From JBFMDN01 sp040753915 (GTDB lineage: Bacteria > Desulfobacterota > Desulfomonilia > Desulfomonilales > Desulfomonilaceae), in assembly GCA_040753915.1 (NCBI GenBank), contig JBFMDN010000006.1, positions 77,077-141,076 on the forward strand: 64,000 bases of DNA. Direction: 5' to 3'. This document shows, one piece after another, positions 1 through 8,167 of this stretch (position 1 is the first letter of the stretch; every line of letters begins with the position of its first letter). Both the position numbers and the translations under genes were made by a program. The notes under the pieces are model-generated. The model was not told the origin of the DNA. It was given only the letters and a program-made list of their open reading frames with translations, and did not search any database.

Positions 1-165
1 TTCCCGGGGGGCAATCGAGAGAGGGCGAAAGGCAGCGCGATTCGATCAAGCTGTCAGATGAAGTGCCCCCGGAGAATGGCCATTCTCGGCAGTCTGGTCA
101 TGAGCGATTGAGCTATTCTTCCCGTGAAGCAATTCAAGAAACAAGCCTGACCCTATCACTTTTGC

Positions 166-194
166 TTGACAGCATCTTTCGTATGCGTAATACT
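166..194 (+). promoter_or_regulatory. candidate sigma70 promoter of the MarR gene
   Basis: A perfect TTGACA at 166-171 is followed 17 bases later by AATACT (189-194). The -10 match is only moderate. A perfect 16-bp palindrome (72-87, half-site GAGAATGG) lies further upstream and could be an operator, because MarR proteins often repress their own genes. This assignment rests on consensus matching only. Confidence 0.35.
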
Positions 195-269
195 TGTATG
201 ACGGTAATTTGCTGGCATATAAATAACAAATCACCAATTCCCTTCGCCACTCCCAGGAGCCATTCCACC

Positions 270-713
270 ATGGCACTACTCGATCCGATGGAATGCCCGT
301 TGTACCTCGTCTCGAGGCTCAGTCTAGTCATTACGTCCGCGCTGAAGAAGCGCCTCATCGGAGCCGGTCTCGGACACGTCAAGCCTGCCTATTTGTGGGC
401 CCTTCTGAGCCTATGGGTCGAGGACGGTCTGAAAGTCACTGACGTCGCGCGGCGGGCTGGACTGGACAACTCCACCATGACCGGCCTGCTCGATCGGATG
501 GAACGGGACGGACTCGTCGCGAGGACAGCCGACATCAACGACAGGCGCACCTTGCGGATTTACCTGACCGACGAAGGAAGAAGGATCCAGGAACCTGTGA
601 TCACTGTAACTCTTCAGGTGCTCGACGAATGCTTTGGAGGAATTCCGGAAGCGGATCTGGACGTTACCAAAGCCACGCTTGCGAGAGTCCTCTCGAAAGT
701 CCGCGAGGATTGA
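270..713 (+). CDS. MarR-family transcriptional regulator
   Basis: This 147-residue protein has the usual MarR length and a winged helix-turn-helix: a recognition region around residues 55-75 (LDNSTMTGLLDRMERDG) and a wing containing DINDRRTLRIYLTDEG. MarR proteins are dimeric DNA-binding repressors that often respond to small aromatic or lipophilic ligands. The start at 270 was chosen because AGGAG lies about 11 bases upstream; the open frame continues further 5' but that part is low-complexity and has no ribosome site. It precedes the molybdopterin oxidoreductase on the same strand with a 176-bp gap, so it may control that gene, but this is an inference. Confidence 0.85.
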   Translation: MALLDPMECPLYLVSRLSLVITSALKKRLIGAGLGHVKPAYLWALLSLWVEDGLKVTDVARRAGLDNSTMTGLLDRMERDGLVARTADINDRRTLRIYLTDEGRRIQEPVITVTLQVLDECFGGIPEADLDVTKATLARVLSKVRED

Positions 714-889
714 GATTAGACGGAGCACGACCGATGTATCCGCTGGTGAAGCCCAGAATACGGAGGGCAAGATTGCGACATTCCACGACGAGTTGCGTGT
801 CCTACGGGGCACATATTTCATACGCAAGCTGATCGGCGAAGAAACGGCTTTCGGAAGTAACTCAACAGCCAGAACTTACGGAGGATGAC

Positions 890-3124
890 ATGGCATCGTG
901 GCAGAAGACAAGCTGTGTGTGTTGCGCCCAAAACTGCGGGCTGGAAGTGATGGTCGAAGAGAACCGGATCCTCAAGGTTCGCCCTGACAAAGAGAACCCT
1001 CGCAGCGAAGGGTACTGTTGTCGCAAGGGTTTGAAAATTGCCCACTATCAGCACCACGCAGATCGCTTGAAGCGGCCTCTCAAGCGGGTTGGCTCGGAAT
1101 TCCACGAAATATCCTGGGACCAGGCTCTGGACGAGATTGCGGGGAAGCTGAAAACCATAGTGGAGACTCACGGGCCCCGCTCCCTTGCTTACATGGGCGG
1201 AGGCGGGCAGGGATGCCATTTTGAAGCAGCGTTTGGGGTGAGGTTTCTCAGAGGATTGGGATCGCACTATCATTACAGCCCACTGGCCCAGGAGCTGACA
1301 GGCTACTTTTGGGTGAACGGAAGAGGTTTGGGGAGGCAGTACTTGGGCACCATCCCCGACCACCACGAAACAGACATGCTGGTAGCCATGGGGTGGAACG
1401 GCTGGATGAGCCACCAAATGCCGCAGGCTCGACGGCACCTGAAGAGGATTTCCGAAGACCCGGACAAGTTGCTCGTGGTAATCGATCCCAGACGTTCAGA
1501 GACGGCTCAAAGGGCCGACATACACCTGGCGATTCGTCCCGGCACGGACGCGCTGCTTTTGAGAGCAATCATAAGCATAATTCTCAGGGAGGGTTGGCAA
1601 AAAGACGCCTTCATTGAGGCTCATGTGAGTGGTTTCGAATCCATTCGTCCGTGGTTCCTGAACTTCGATCCTCGTCCGGCAATCAGCCTTTGCAATTTGG
1701 ACTATGAACAGGTTTACGAAGTCTCCCGACTCTTGGCCACTCGGAAGTGGTCATGCCACTCCGATCTCGGGATACTCATGGGCAGGCACAGCACCGTCTC
1801 GTCTTACCTGGAATTGATTCTGCTTGGCATTTGTGGACGCATAGGAATGCCGGGCGGGAATTTCATACCGGGGCACCTCATGCCCATAGGAGCGCATTCC
1901 GATGAACGCGATCCGAGGACTTGGCGTACCGCAGCCACGGATTTTCCTGCAATCATGGGCGTGTTTCCGCCCAACGTCATGCCTGAGGAGATCCTGGCAG
2001 ATCGGCCGGATCGTCTGCGCGCGGTATGGGTGAGTGGCTCAAATCCCTTGAGATCCTATGCGGATACCACCGCTTATGAGACGGCGTTTCGGGCTCTCGA
2101 TCTCTTGGTAGTCGTGGACGTGGCATTTACGGAAACGGCCAGCCTGGCTCATTATGTGCTCCCGGCCGCATCTGCCTATGAGAAGTGGGATGGAACGTTT
2201 TTCTCCTGGAACTTTCCTGAGATCTATTTCCAGATGCGGCGTCCTGTGGTCAAGGCTGAAGGGGAATGCCTCGAGGAAGGAGAAATCCTCACACGCCTCG
2301 CTGACCGTTTGGGTTTGCTCCCGGAAATCCCTCAAACGCTATATGACGCCGCGTTCGGGGACCGCATGAGCTATGGCATGCAACTCTTGGCCTTTGCCAA
2401 GAGCGAACCCCGTGCGATGAAGTCCCTGCCGTTCATCCTCGGCAAGACCCTCGGGAAGGCACTCGGCTCGGTCAACCTTGCTCAACTTTGGGGAATGCTG
2501 CAAGTAGCACCCCAGTCCTTTCGGGAGAGTGCAGCACGTGCCGGCTTTGATCCCGGACCAGCCATGGGGGAGGGGATATTCAGATCCATTCTCGAGCACC
2601 CGGAGGGAGTCTGGATAGGCAAGTGCGATCCCTCGAAGCCCCTGGACCAGATACGCACCGAGGACAAGCGCATATGCCTCCTGATCCCGGAACTGGCGGA
2701 AGCCGTCCAGGGCATCGACGCCAATAGCGAAGAGATTGCCCTTGCCATGACTAACGAGTATCCCCTCATACTCGCTGCAGGCCGCCACATGGATTACAAC
2801 GCCAACACAATCATGAGGGACCCCGCCTGGACCGATGGAAGGACCAGGGTCTGCACCCTGATGATGCATCCTGATGATGCCGCGTCTCTGGGGCTTGAAG
2901 ACGGCCGGATGGTCAGAATAAGGACCGAGGCAGGAGCCGAGGATGTTGAGCTGGAAGTTACCGACACCGCCCACCGAGGTCAAGTGATCATGCCGCACGG
3001 ATTCGGGCTTGTTCATGCGGGTCAAAAATATGGGGCCAATGTGAATCGTCTCACGAAGAACACTAACAGAGATCCGATCGCAGCCACGCCGCTGCACCGA
3101 TTCGTTCCTTGCAGAATAGATTAA
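890..3124 (+). CDS. molybdopterin-dependent oxidoreductase (MopB superfamily)
   Basis: This 744-residue catalytic protein of the DMSO-reductase/formate-dehydrogenase superfamily has an N-terminal [4Fe-4S] motif C9-x2-C12-x3-C16-x27-C44, a central Mo-bis-MGD body (VVIDPRRSETAQRADIHLAI) and a C-terminal dinucleotide-binding domain ending with an NTNRDPI-type motif. There is no Tat or Sec signal, so it should be cytoplasmic. The start has GGAGG about 5 bases upstream. No electron-transfer subunit is adjacent, so the partner and substrate are unknown. In the stretch where the Mo-ligating Cys, Sec or Ser normally sits (around residues 120-150, HYHYSPLAQELTGYFWVNG) no Cys is visible. The fold is secure; the reaction is not. 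Confidence 0.88.
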   Translation: MASWQKTSCVCCAQNCGLEVMVEENRILKVRPDKENPRSEGYCCRKGLKIAHYQHHADRLKRPLKRVGSEFHEISWDQALDEIAGKLKTIVETHGPRSLAYMGGGGQGCHFEAAFGVRFLRGLGSHYHYSPLAQELTGYFWVNGRGLGRQYLGTIPDHHETDMLVAMGWNGWMSHQMPQARRHLKRISEDPDKLLVVIDPRRSETAQRADIHLAIRPGTDALLLRAIISIILREGWQKDAFIEAHVSGFESIRPWFLNFDPRPAISLCNLDYEQVYEVSRLLATRKWSCHSDLGILMGRHSTVSSYLELILLGICGRIGMPGGNFIPGHLMPIGAHSDERDPRTWRTAATDFPAIMGVFPPNVMPEEILADRPDRLRAVWVSGSNPLRSYADTTAYETAFRALDLLVVVDVAFTETASLAHYVLPAASAYEKWDGTFFSWNFPEIYFQMRRPVVKAEGECLEEGEILTRLADRLGLLPEIPQTLYDAAFGDRMSYGMQLLAFAKSEPRAMKSLPFILGKTLGKALGSVNLAQLWGMLQVAPQSFRESAARAGFDPGPAMGEGIFRSILEHPEGVWIGKCDPSKPLDQIRTEDKRICLLIPELAEAVQGIDANSEEIALAMTNEYPLILAAGRHMDYNANTIMRDPAWTDGRTRVCTLMMHPDDAASLGLEDGRMVRIRTEAGAEDVELEVTDTAHRGQVIMPHGFGLVHAGQKYGANVNRLTKNTNRDPIAATPLHRFVPCRID

Positions 3125-3227
3125 GGGGCGAACCATTTAGTGACGTGAGGCGGATTCGGAGTATTCTTCCATCGTTGTTCCCTGATGTAAAGGCATGCCC
3201 TGAATAATTCACTTTATCAGAAAGATA

Positions 3228-3257
3228 TTGACATTTCTTAAATAGCTGAATTAGAAT
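3228..3257 (+). promoter_or_regulatory. candidate sigma70 promoter upstream of the mla operon
   Basis: TTGACA (3228-3233) and TAGAAT (3252-3257) are separated by 18 bases in an AT-rich stretch that contrasts with the GC-rich surroundings. It would start a transcript near 3264 with about 200 nt of leader before mlaE. Confidence 0.5.
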
Positions 3258-3261
3258 ACGG

Positions 3262-3463
3262 ACGCCAAAACCCCTTCGCAGGGTAACCGATTATTGCGTC
3301 TACCGTGGCGCGGGAGACGGTGTGTCCCGCGTGCGGTAGCTCGCTGGGCTGCTGACGGGTGGAGCCGGTACCCTGGGGTTGGCTCAAGGACGCTCCACCG
3401 ATTGAATGTATTGGGTGGACGAATCTCCGCCCTGTAGTTGGAGACTAATCTAGGATTGTCCTC
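3262..3463 (+). ncRNA. structured 5' leader or small RNA of unknown family
   Basis: The 200-nt stretch after the promoter has no convincing ORF but several strong inverted repeats. CTACCG (3300-3305) pairs with CGGTAG (3334-3339) around an inner CGCGGGA (3309-3315)/TCCCGCG (3325-3331) stem. GGTGGAGC (3358-3365) pairs perfectly with GCTCCACC (3392-3399). GACGC (3261-3265) can pair with GCGTC (3296-3300), overlapping the first stem, and it encloses ACCC/GGGT. I could not match it to a riboswitch class. It may be the mlaE leader or a separate RNA. Confidence 0.4.
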
Positions 3464-4261
3464 TTGAGTGTAGTGCGGTTTCTCGGATCCATGGCATCCG
3501 GAATGGTGTTGCCTGTCCGCGTGTTTCTTGAGCAAACCGGCGGAATGGTAATGCTGTTGGTGTGGAGTTGCGTTTGGCTCGTACGCCCCCCCTTCCGGTA
3601 CCGTGAGCTCATGAGGCAATTGGATTTTGTGGGCGCTCAGTCCACGCTCCTGATCGTGTTGACCGGGGCCTTTACCGGCATGGTGAGCGCTTTACAGGGA
3701 TACAATGGGCTCCACAGATACGGGGCCGAATCGCTCGTCGGGGCAACGGTCGCGTTGGCCCTGACTCGTGAGCTTGGACCCGTGATCACCGGTCTCATGG
3801 TGATCGGTCGTGTTGGATCCGCGATGACGACAGAACTTGGCGCAATGCGCAATACCCAACAGATAGATGCTCTCACCAGCATGGCGGTGGACCCGATTCA
3901 GTTCCTGGTGACGCCGAGGATCGTGGCCTCCTTGATCTGCGTGCCGCTCCTTGCGGTGCTTTTCAGCTTTTCCGGTATGGTGGGAGCATATGGGGTTTGC
4001 ACGAAATATCTCTCGATCGACCCCGGGGCCTTCATGGCCGGGATACATGACTACGTGGTAGCGGAGGACATTGTCCACGGAGTGGTCAAAGCGGTTGTAT
4101 TCGGGCTCCTGATGTCGGTGGTGGCTTGCCATAAGGGATTCTACATGACTGGAGGCGCGAGAGGAGCCGGCATCGCGACGACCAAGGCTGTGGTCCTCTC
4201 CTCCGTGCTCGTGCTGGTAATGGATTACGTCATGACGACCCTGATGTTCAAAGGCACCTGA
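3464..4261 (+). CDS. mlaE: MlaE-type ABC transporter permease
   Basis: This 265-residue, multi-spanning inner-membrane permease carries the MlaE family core in its middle (ELGPVITGLMVIGRVGSAM followed by ELGAMRNTQQIDAL and VDPIQFLVTPRIVA). In the Mla system it works with MlaF and MlaD to move phospholipid between inner and outer membranes. The start is a TTG with a poor ribosome site; an in-frame ATG at 3491 is the alternative. It is the first gene of a three-gene unit, with its stop one base from the mlaF start. Confidence 0.9.
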   Translation: MSVVRFLGSMASGMVLPVRVFLEQTGGMVMLLVWSCVWLVRPPFRYRELMRQLDFVGAQSTLLIVLTGAFTGMVSALQGYNGLHRYGAESLVGATVALALTRELGPVITGLMVIGRVGSAMTTELGAMRNTQQIDALTSMAVDPIQFLVTPRIVASLICVPLLAVLFSFSGMVGAYGVCTKYLSIDPGAFMAGIHDYVVAEDIVHGVVKAVVFGLLMSVVACHKGFYMTGGARGAGIATTKAVVLSSVLVLVMDYVMTTLMFKGT

Positions 4262-4262
4262 C

Positions 4263-5030
4263 GTGAAAGTCGGCTCCGAGTTCATCATCGTCCTGGAGGA
4301 TGTGTATCGCCAATACGGCGAGCAACAGGTGTTGAAAGGCGTGAATGCCCGCATTCGAGGAGGCGCGGTGACTTCTATCATGGGCCGGTCCGGCGCCGGA
4401 AAGTCGGCGCTCCTTCGTCATCTGATCGGCCTGGAGCAACCGGATCGAGGGGCCATTTACATCAAGGGGCACAATATCGTGGGCATGAGAGCCTCGGAGC
4501 TGAATCGCATACGAAGAGGCTTTGGCGTGCTTTTTCAGGAAGGCGCTCTGTTCGACTACCTGTCGGTGAAAGAGAACGTCGCCTTCCCGCTGCGAGAGCA
4601 TCTCAAGCTCAACGAGGACGAGATCCAGCGCATCGTAGACGATCGACTGACAAAGGTCGGACTGAGGAATCACCAGGACAAGTTGCCGGCTGAATTGTCC
4701 GGAGGAATGCGGAAACGCGTGGCGCTCGCACGAGCCTTGGCCATGGACCCGGAAATCGTGTTTTTCGATGAGCCTACCGCAGGGTTAGACCCCATCACCA
4801 AAGCGGTCATTTACAGGCTCATTGAGAAGACCCATGCGGAGCGGGCTGTCACGTATGTCATCGTAAGCCACGACGTTCAGGGCACGATGAGTATTTCTGA
4901 CGAAGTGATGTTCCTCATAGACGGCACGATCGCGTTTCACGGGACACCCGACGAGGTGCTCAAGAGCTCCGATCCTGCTGTGCGGCAGTTCGTCTCAGGG
5001 GCTATCGAAGGCCCGCTGACTATAGATTAG
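4263..5030 (+). CDS. mlaF: MlaF-type ABC transporter ATP-binding protein
   Basis: This 255-residue cytoplasmic ATPase has a Walker A (GRSGAGKS, residues 41-48), a Q-loop near 91, the signature LSGGM (144-148), a Walker B (IVFFDEP, 164-170) and a switch His in IVSHD. Length and order match MlaF. The GTG start follows the mlaE stop by one base, which implies translational coupling. It should energise lipid movement through the MlaE permease. Confidence 0.92.
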   Translation: MKVGSEFIIVLEDVYRQYGEQQVLKGVNARIRGGAVTSIMGRSGAGKSALLRHLIGLEQPDRGAIYIKGHNIVGMRASELNRIRRGFGVLFQEGALFDYLSVKENVAFPLREHLKLNEDEIQRIVDDRLTKVGLRNHQDKLPAELSGGMRKRVALARALAMDPEIVFFDEPTAGLDPITKAVIYRLIEKTHAERAVTYVIVSHDVQGTMSISDEVMFLIDGTIAFHGTPDEVLKSSDPAVRQFVSGAIEGPLTID

Positions 5031-5048
5031 GAAAGAAAGTTACTGCGT

Positions 5049-6077
5049 ATGGGCAAATTCTCCATGGAAGCGAAAGTGGGCCTCTTCTTCTTGGCTGTAG
5101 TGCTCATTTTTGCCTACACATGGACTCGCATACTGAGATTCGGTGAAGAAGGACAGTTCATCCTCACCGCCCGCTTCGATTCCGTCCAGGGGTTGGAAAT
5201 AGGCTCGCAAGTCCAGATGGCCGGCATCAAGGTGGGCGCGGTCAAGGATATCTCCTTTGACGCAGAGACCGGCAAGGCAGTTGTCACCATGGCACTCAGG
5301 GAGGAGTACAGGGGGAAAATTCCTGTGGATTCCCGTGTCCACCTGAGGGGCAAGGGTCTGATCGGCGAGAAGTATTTGGCGATCAGCCCTGGTAGACCCA
5401 ATGCCCGGAAGCTGAAAGAGGGGGAGCAGCTCACCATTGTGAGCGAACCCGCGGATACCGAGCGAGTCATGGAGAACATGGAGGTCATATCCCAAGACCT
5501 CAAGGTAGTCACCAGGGAATTGAGAAGACAGGTGATTGAGGAAAAGGGATCAGAGAAGTTCGACGCGCTGCTCTCGAACTCGGGTGCAGTGTTCAAGGAC
5601 ATCAAAGAGCTGTTGGAGCGGAACAAGAACAAGATCTCCGCAACCATCGACAACGCGGAGGGCACATTCACACGGCTCAACAATCTGGTGGCCAGAAACG
5701 ACCAGAAGATCAATCGAACCGTGGATGACATGGAGCGGTTCTCCCGGTCGATGGAAAAGACCGGCAATAAGCTCGACAAGGTAGCATCGGATTTCGAATC
5801 CATCGCCAAGGACATCAAGACAGGAAAAGGCACACTCGGCAAGCTCGTAAACGAGGACGAGCTCTACCGGGAAACCCAGGGCCTCGTGAGGGAATTCCGG
5901 CAGCTCTCAAACCGCATCCAGTACGGTCCCGGCGCGGTGGGGCGCCTCATCAACGATCCGGAGCTGTACTATGAGGCCCGCCGGGCGATCCGGAACATGA
6001 ACAAGACAGCAGAAGACGTGTCAGAGGCCACCCCTGTGAGCACCCTCGCTATCATCCTGGGCTCGGTCTTCAGGTAA
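5049..6077 (+). CDS. mlaD: MCE-domain lipid transport protein, MlaD-like
   Basis: This 342-residue protein has one N-terminal membrane anchor (about residues 8-28), one MCE domain (about 40-118, including QVQMAGIKVGAVKDI) and a long charged helical C-terminal part with repeated GxLGKLVNDPELY-type blocks. MCE proteins form hexameric rings that bind lipid in the periplasm. The extended C-terminus is longer than in E. coli MlaD and resembles the longer MCE proteins of Desulfobacterota. GGAAAG precedes the ATG. No mlaB or mlaC homologue follows. Confidence 0.9.
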   Translation: MGKFSMEAKVGLFFLAVVLIFAYTWTRILRFGEEGQFILTARFDSVQGLEIGSQVQMAGIKVGAVKDISFDAETGKAVVTMALREEYRGKIPVDSRVHLRGKGLIGEKYLAISPGRPNARKLKEGEQLTIVSEPADTERVMENMEVISQDLKVVTRELRRQVIEEKGSEKFDALLSNSGAVFKDIKELLERNKNKISATIDNAEGTFTRLNNLVARNDQKINRTVDDMERFSRSMEKTGNKLDKVASDFESIAKDIKTGKGTLGKLVNEDELYRETQGLVREFRQLSNRIQYGPGAVGRLINDPELYYEARRAIRNMNKTAEDVSEATPVSTLAIILGSVFR

Positions 6078-6283
6078 GGAATGGCCGGCATGAAACCGGC
6101 ATTGGATTCAAGCCACGGAATGCGAAACCAGACAAGCGAGGACCCTGGAGGCGCCGACCATACTGGAAATGACCGAGAGACAAGGCCCATTCATGATCGG
6201 TGTCCATACCAGGCGACGGGAAACCTTTTGGTCGACCCTTTCATGGCCGGTTGGCCGTTATAGGGCGCCGAATCTCGCGTCTC

Positions 6284-6318
6284 GCGGGACTACCCAAGGT
6301 GCGCGCCTTCAGAGCTCA
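6284..6318 (+). repeat. 35-bp dispersed repeat, copy 1
   Basis: This stretch (core CGGGACTACCCAAGGTGCG) recurs with only a few changes at 40027-40061, there just upstream of pbpC. Here it lies between mlaD and the exported protein gene. It is too short to classify. Confidence 0.6.
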
Positions 6319-6327
6319 GGTCCCCTG

Positions 6328-7680
6328 ATGACCCGTGGCAGAATACGCGACCGTATTCATGGAATCCTGTACTTGGTCCTCTTCCTGGCCATGGCGCAGG
6401 TGCTTCTGTCCCCGGGCTCAACGGAAGCCTCGGCGTACCAGTTTCTCCGTCTCACCACGCCGGGCAGCCTATTCGCCATACCTCCAGATCTCAACATCAG
6501 ACGGATCGATCAGACCGCGCCGTCCAACCTCTGGACGCTCGGCGAAGGGTGGGGAATTCCGCCCTTGTTTTACTACACCAAAGTCCCGGGGTTGTACGAT
6601 AGGGTAGATTTCCTTTATCCGTTCGGGTTTCGTGAGGAATCCGCGCTCTGGAGCAAGCTCAAATTTCAACCGTTCTTTGAAAGCCGCTGGTCGAAGATAC
6701 CTCCATTCGATGGCTCCTCGAGGTGTCTCACCCTGTACCACGGAAGGTCGGATCTGGGCCAGACGTACTGGGGCTTTTTCCCCTTCTATGGGTACAGTTA
6801 CCGGCGATGGGGCGTGGACAAGAATTTCTTCTTTCTGTTCCCTCTGTACTACGAGAGCACGGATGACGACGCGCGATCGATTCGATTCCTCTGGCCCATC
6901 GGCACGTACGCGAACAGTCCGGGCAGATCGTCGTTCAAGATCTGGCCGATCCTGGGAAGAGATGCGATCAGGAACGATTACTTCAACCGGTTCGTCCTGT
7001 GGCCGTTCTTTCAATGGATCGACAAGTATCCGGGAACCGACCAGTCGTATTCCTACAGGGCGCTTCCTTTTCCGTTGTACGTGACCGAGAACGATGCGTA
7101 CTCCTGCACCACGCACATCCTCTGGCCGTTTGTCTCGTATTACCACCACTATCGTTCGGGCCACACCCGGTACAGCCTTCGTCCTCTCATCACGTACGGC
7201 AGTGGCGGGGGAATCGACGAGTTAAGCCTCCTGTTCCTGTATTCCTACAAGAAGGATTGGCGAAAAGCGACCACGACCAAGGACTCACACGGGTACATCT
7301 CGGTTCAGGGTGAAGACGTGGTGACAGAGCAGTCGTTCCTCATGATGAGCAAGATCCACAAGCATTACAGGAAGGGCAACCTCGTTGCCGCCAGGTATCT
7401 ATTCTGGCCCTTTGCCGACTATTCCTGGAGCCTTGCCAAAGGGAGCCACCTCAAGGTCCCCTCCCTGATTCCCATGAAGAGCGATTTCTGGGATCTCAAC
7501 CTCGGATGGATCTTTCGGTTCGTGGACTTTCGCGACACGCCCATCACCCGAGAGCTCAGCCTCTTGTTCGGTCTGAGTCGTCGAACCGAAATCAAGAGCC
7601 AGCCTCACATCCCTCCGCCTCCAAAGCCAGGTGACGACGGCTGGGCAGAGCTCATCGCCGGAGCGTTCGGGAAGAGGTAA
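6328..7680 (+). CDS. exported aromatic-repeat protein of unknown function
   Basis: This 450-residue protein has an N-terminal signal sequence (basic RGRIRDR, then a hydrophobic stretch, then a likely cut near STEASA). The mature part is very rich in Trp, Tyr and Phe and repeats a short LWPF/FPLY/WPI motif with roughly 20-40 residue spacing (for example FFFLFPLYYES, FLWPIGTY, VLWPFFQW, ILWPFVSY, LFWPFADY). That spacing suits successive beta-strands, so an outer-membrane or periplasmic beta-structure is plausible. The start at 6328 was chosen because it opens the signal peptide; the upstream frame runs through repeat sequence. It follows the mla genes in the same direction and may belong to envelope lipid homeostasis, but no function is recognised. 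Confidence 0.7.
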   Translation: MTRGRIRDRIHGILYLVLFLAMAQVLLSPGSTEASAYQFLRLTTPGSLFAIPPDLNIRRIDQTAPSNLWTLGEGWGIPPLFYYTKVPGLYDRVDFLYPFGFREESALWSKLKFQPFFESRWSKIPPFDGSSRCLTLYHGRSDLGQTYWGFFPFYGYSYRRWGVDKNFFFLFPLYYESTDDDARSIRFLWPIGTYANSPGRSSFKIWPILGRDAIRNDYFNRFVLWPFFQWIDKYPGTDQSYSYRALPFPLYVTENDAYSCTTHILWPFVSYYHHYRSGHTRYSLRPLITYGSGGGIDELSLLFLYSYKKDWRKATTTKDSHGYISVQGEDVVTEQSFLMMSKIHKHYRKGNLVAARYLFWPFADYSWSLAKGSHLKVPSLIPMKSDFWDLNLGWIFRFVDFRDTPITRELSLLFGLSRRTEIKSQPHIPPPPKPGDDGWAELIAGAFGKR

Positions 7681-7694
7681 GCGGGAGAGATTCT

Positions 7695-7905
7695 CAGTAC
7701 AGGATTTCATAAGTACGGTCACGTATTTGGGAAACTGCTATCTTTACTGGAGGGCAGGTTTGAAACCTGCCCCTCCTGTGGGGTGGAGCGTTGATCGTTG
7801 CGGTAGAAGTACTGGAGCAGCAGATGTACGGGCGGGTTTCAAACCCGCCCTTCCCTGAACAGGGCTGAAGCCAATACGCGACCACATTTGTGAAACGGTG
7901 TACCT
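7695..7905. repeat. MITE-like element with 35-bp imperfect inverted ends (family E-like)
   Basis: The left end AGTACAGGATTTCATAAGTA and the right end (about 7868-7905) are imperfect inverted copies. The interior carries two palindromes, GGCAGGTTTGAAACCTGCC (7754-7772) and GGCGGGTTTCAAACCCGCC (about 7832-7851). It begins about 15 bp after the preceding stop codon. No coding capacity was seen. Confidence 0.6.
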
Positions 7906-8062
7906 AGTTTTGCCTTTCGTAAGGTCGGTGCCGAATCTTGAGACCCCACCCCAACCCTCCCCGTTAACGGGGAGCGAGTCCTTCCCCCCGTTAACGGGGG
8001 GATCAGAGGGGGGTACTGGTTCGGTATCGGTGACCGCATTAGCCTGAAAGTCCCCTAATTAC
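7900..8062. repeat. family E element, inverted relative to the 21.5-kb copy
   Basis: It contains CCCCGTTAACGGGG and CCCCCCGTTAACGGGGGG palindromes in the same arrangement, reverse-complemented, as the elements at 13.1-13.4 kb and 21.5-21.7 kb. It directly abuts the previous element. The rest of the spacer to 8167 holds nothing I recognise. Confidence 0.6.
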
Positions 8063-8167
8063 CGGCGGGACGGCGGCGCTACGAAATCACACTATCCACA
8101 AAACGCTCGCGCTACGAATCCGCTCCATCGGCCTGCAGAGGCGATTCGCGAAGCGCCCTCCCCATTC

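Noticed and set aside
3258..3300. c-di-GMP-I riboswitch before mlaE.
   Set aside because: A GGTAACCGAT string resembles part of the class, but the required GACGCAAAGC core and receptor arrangement are not present.
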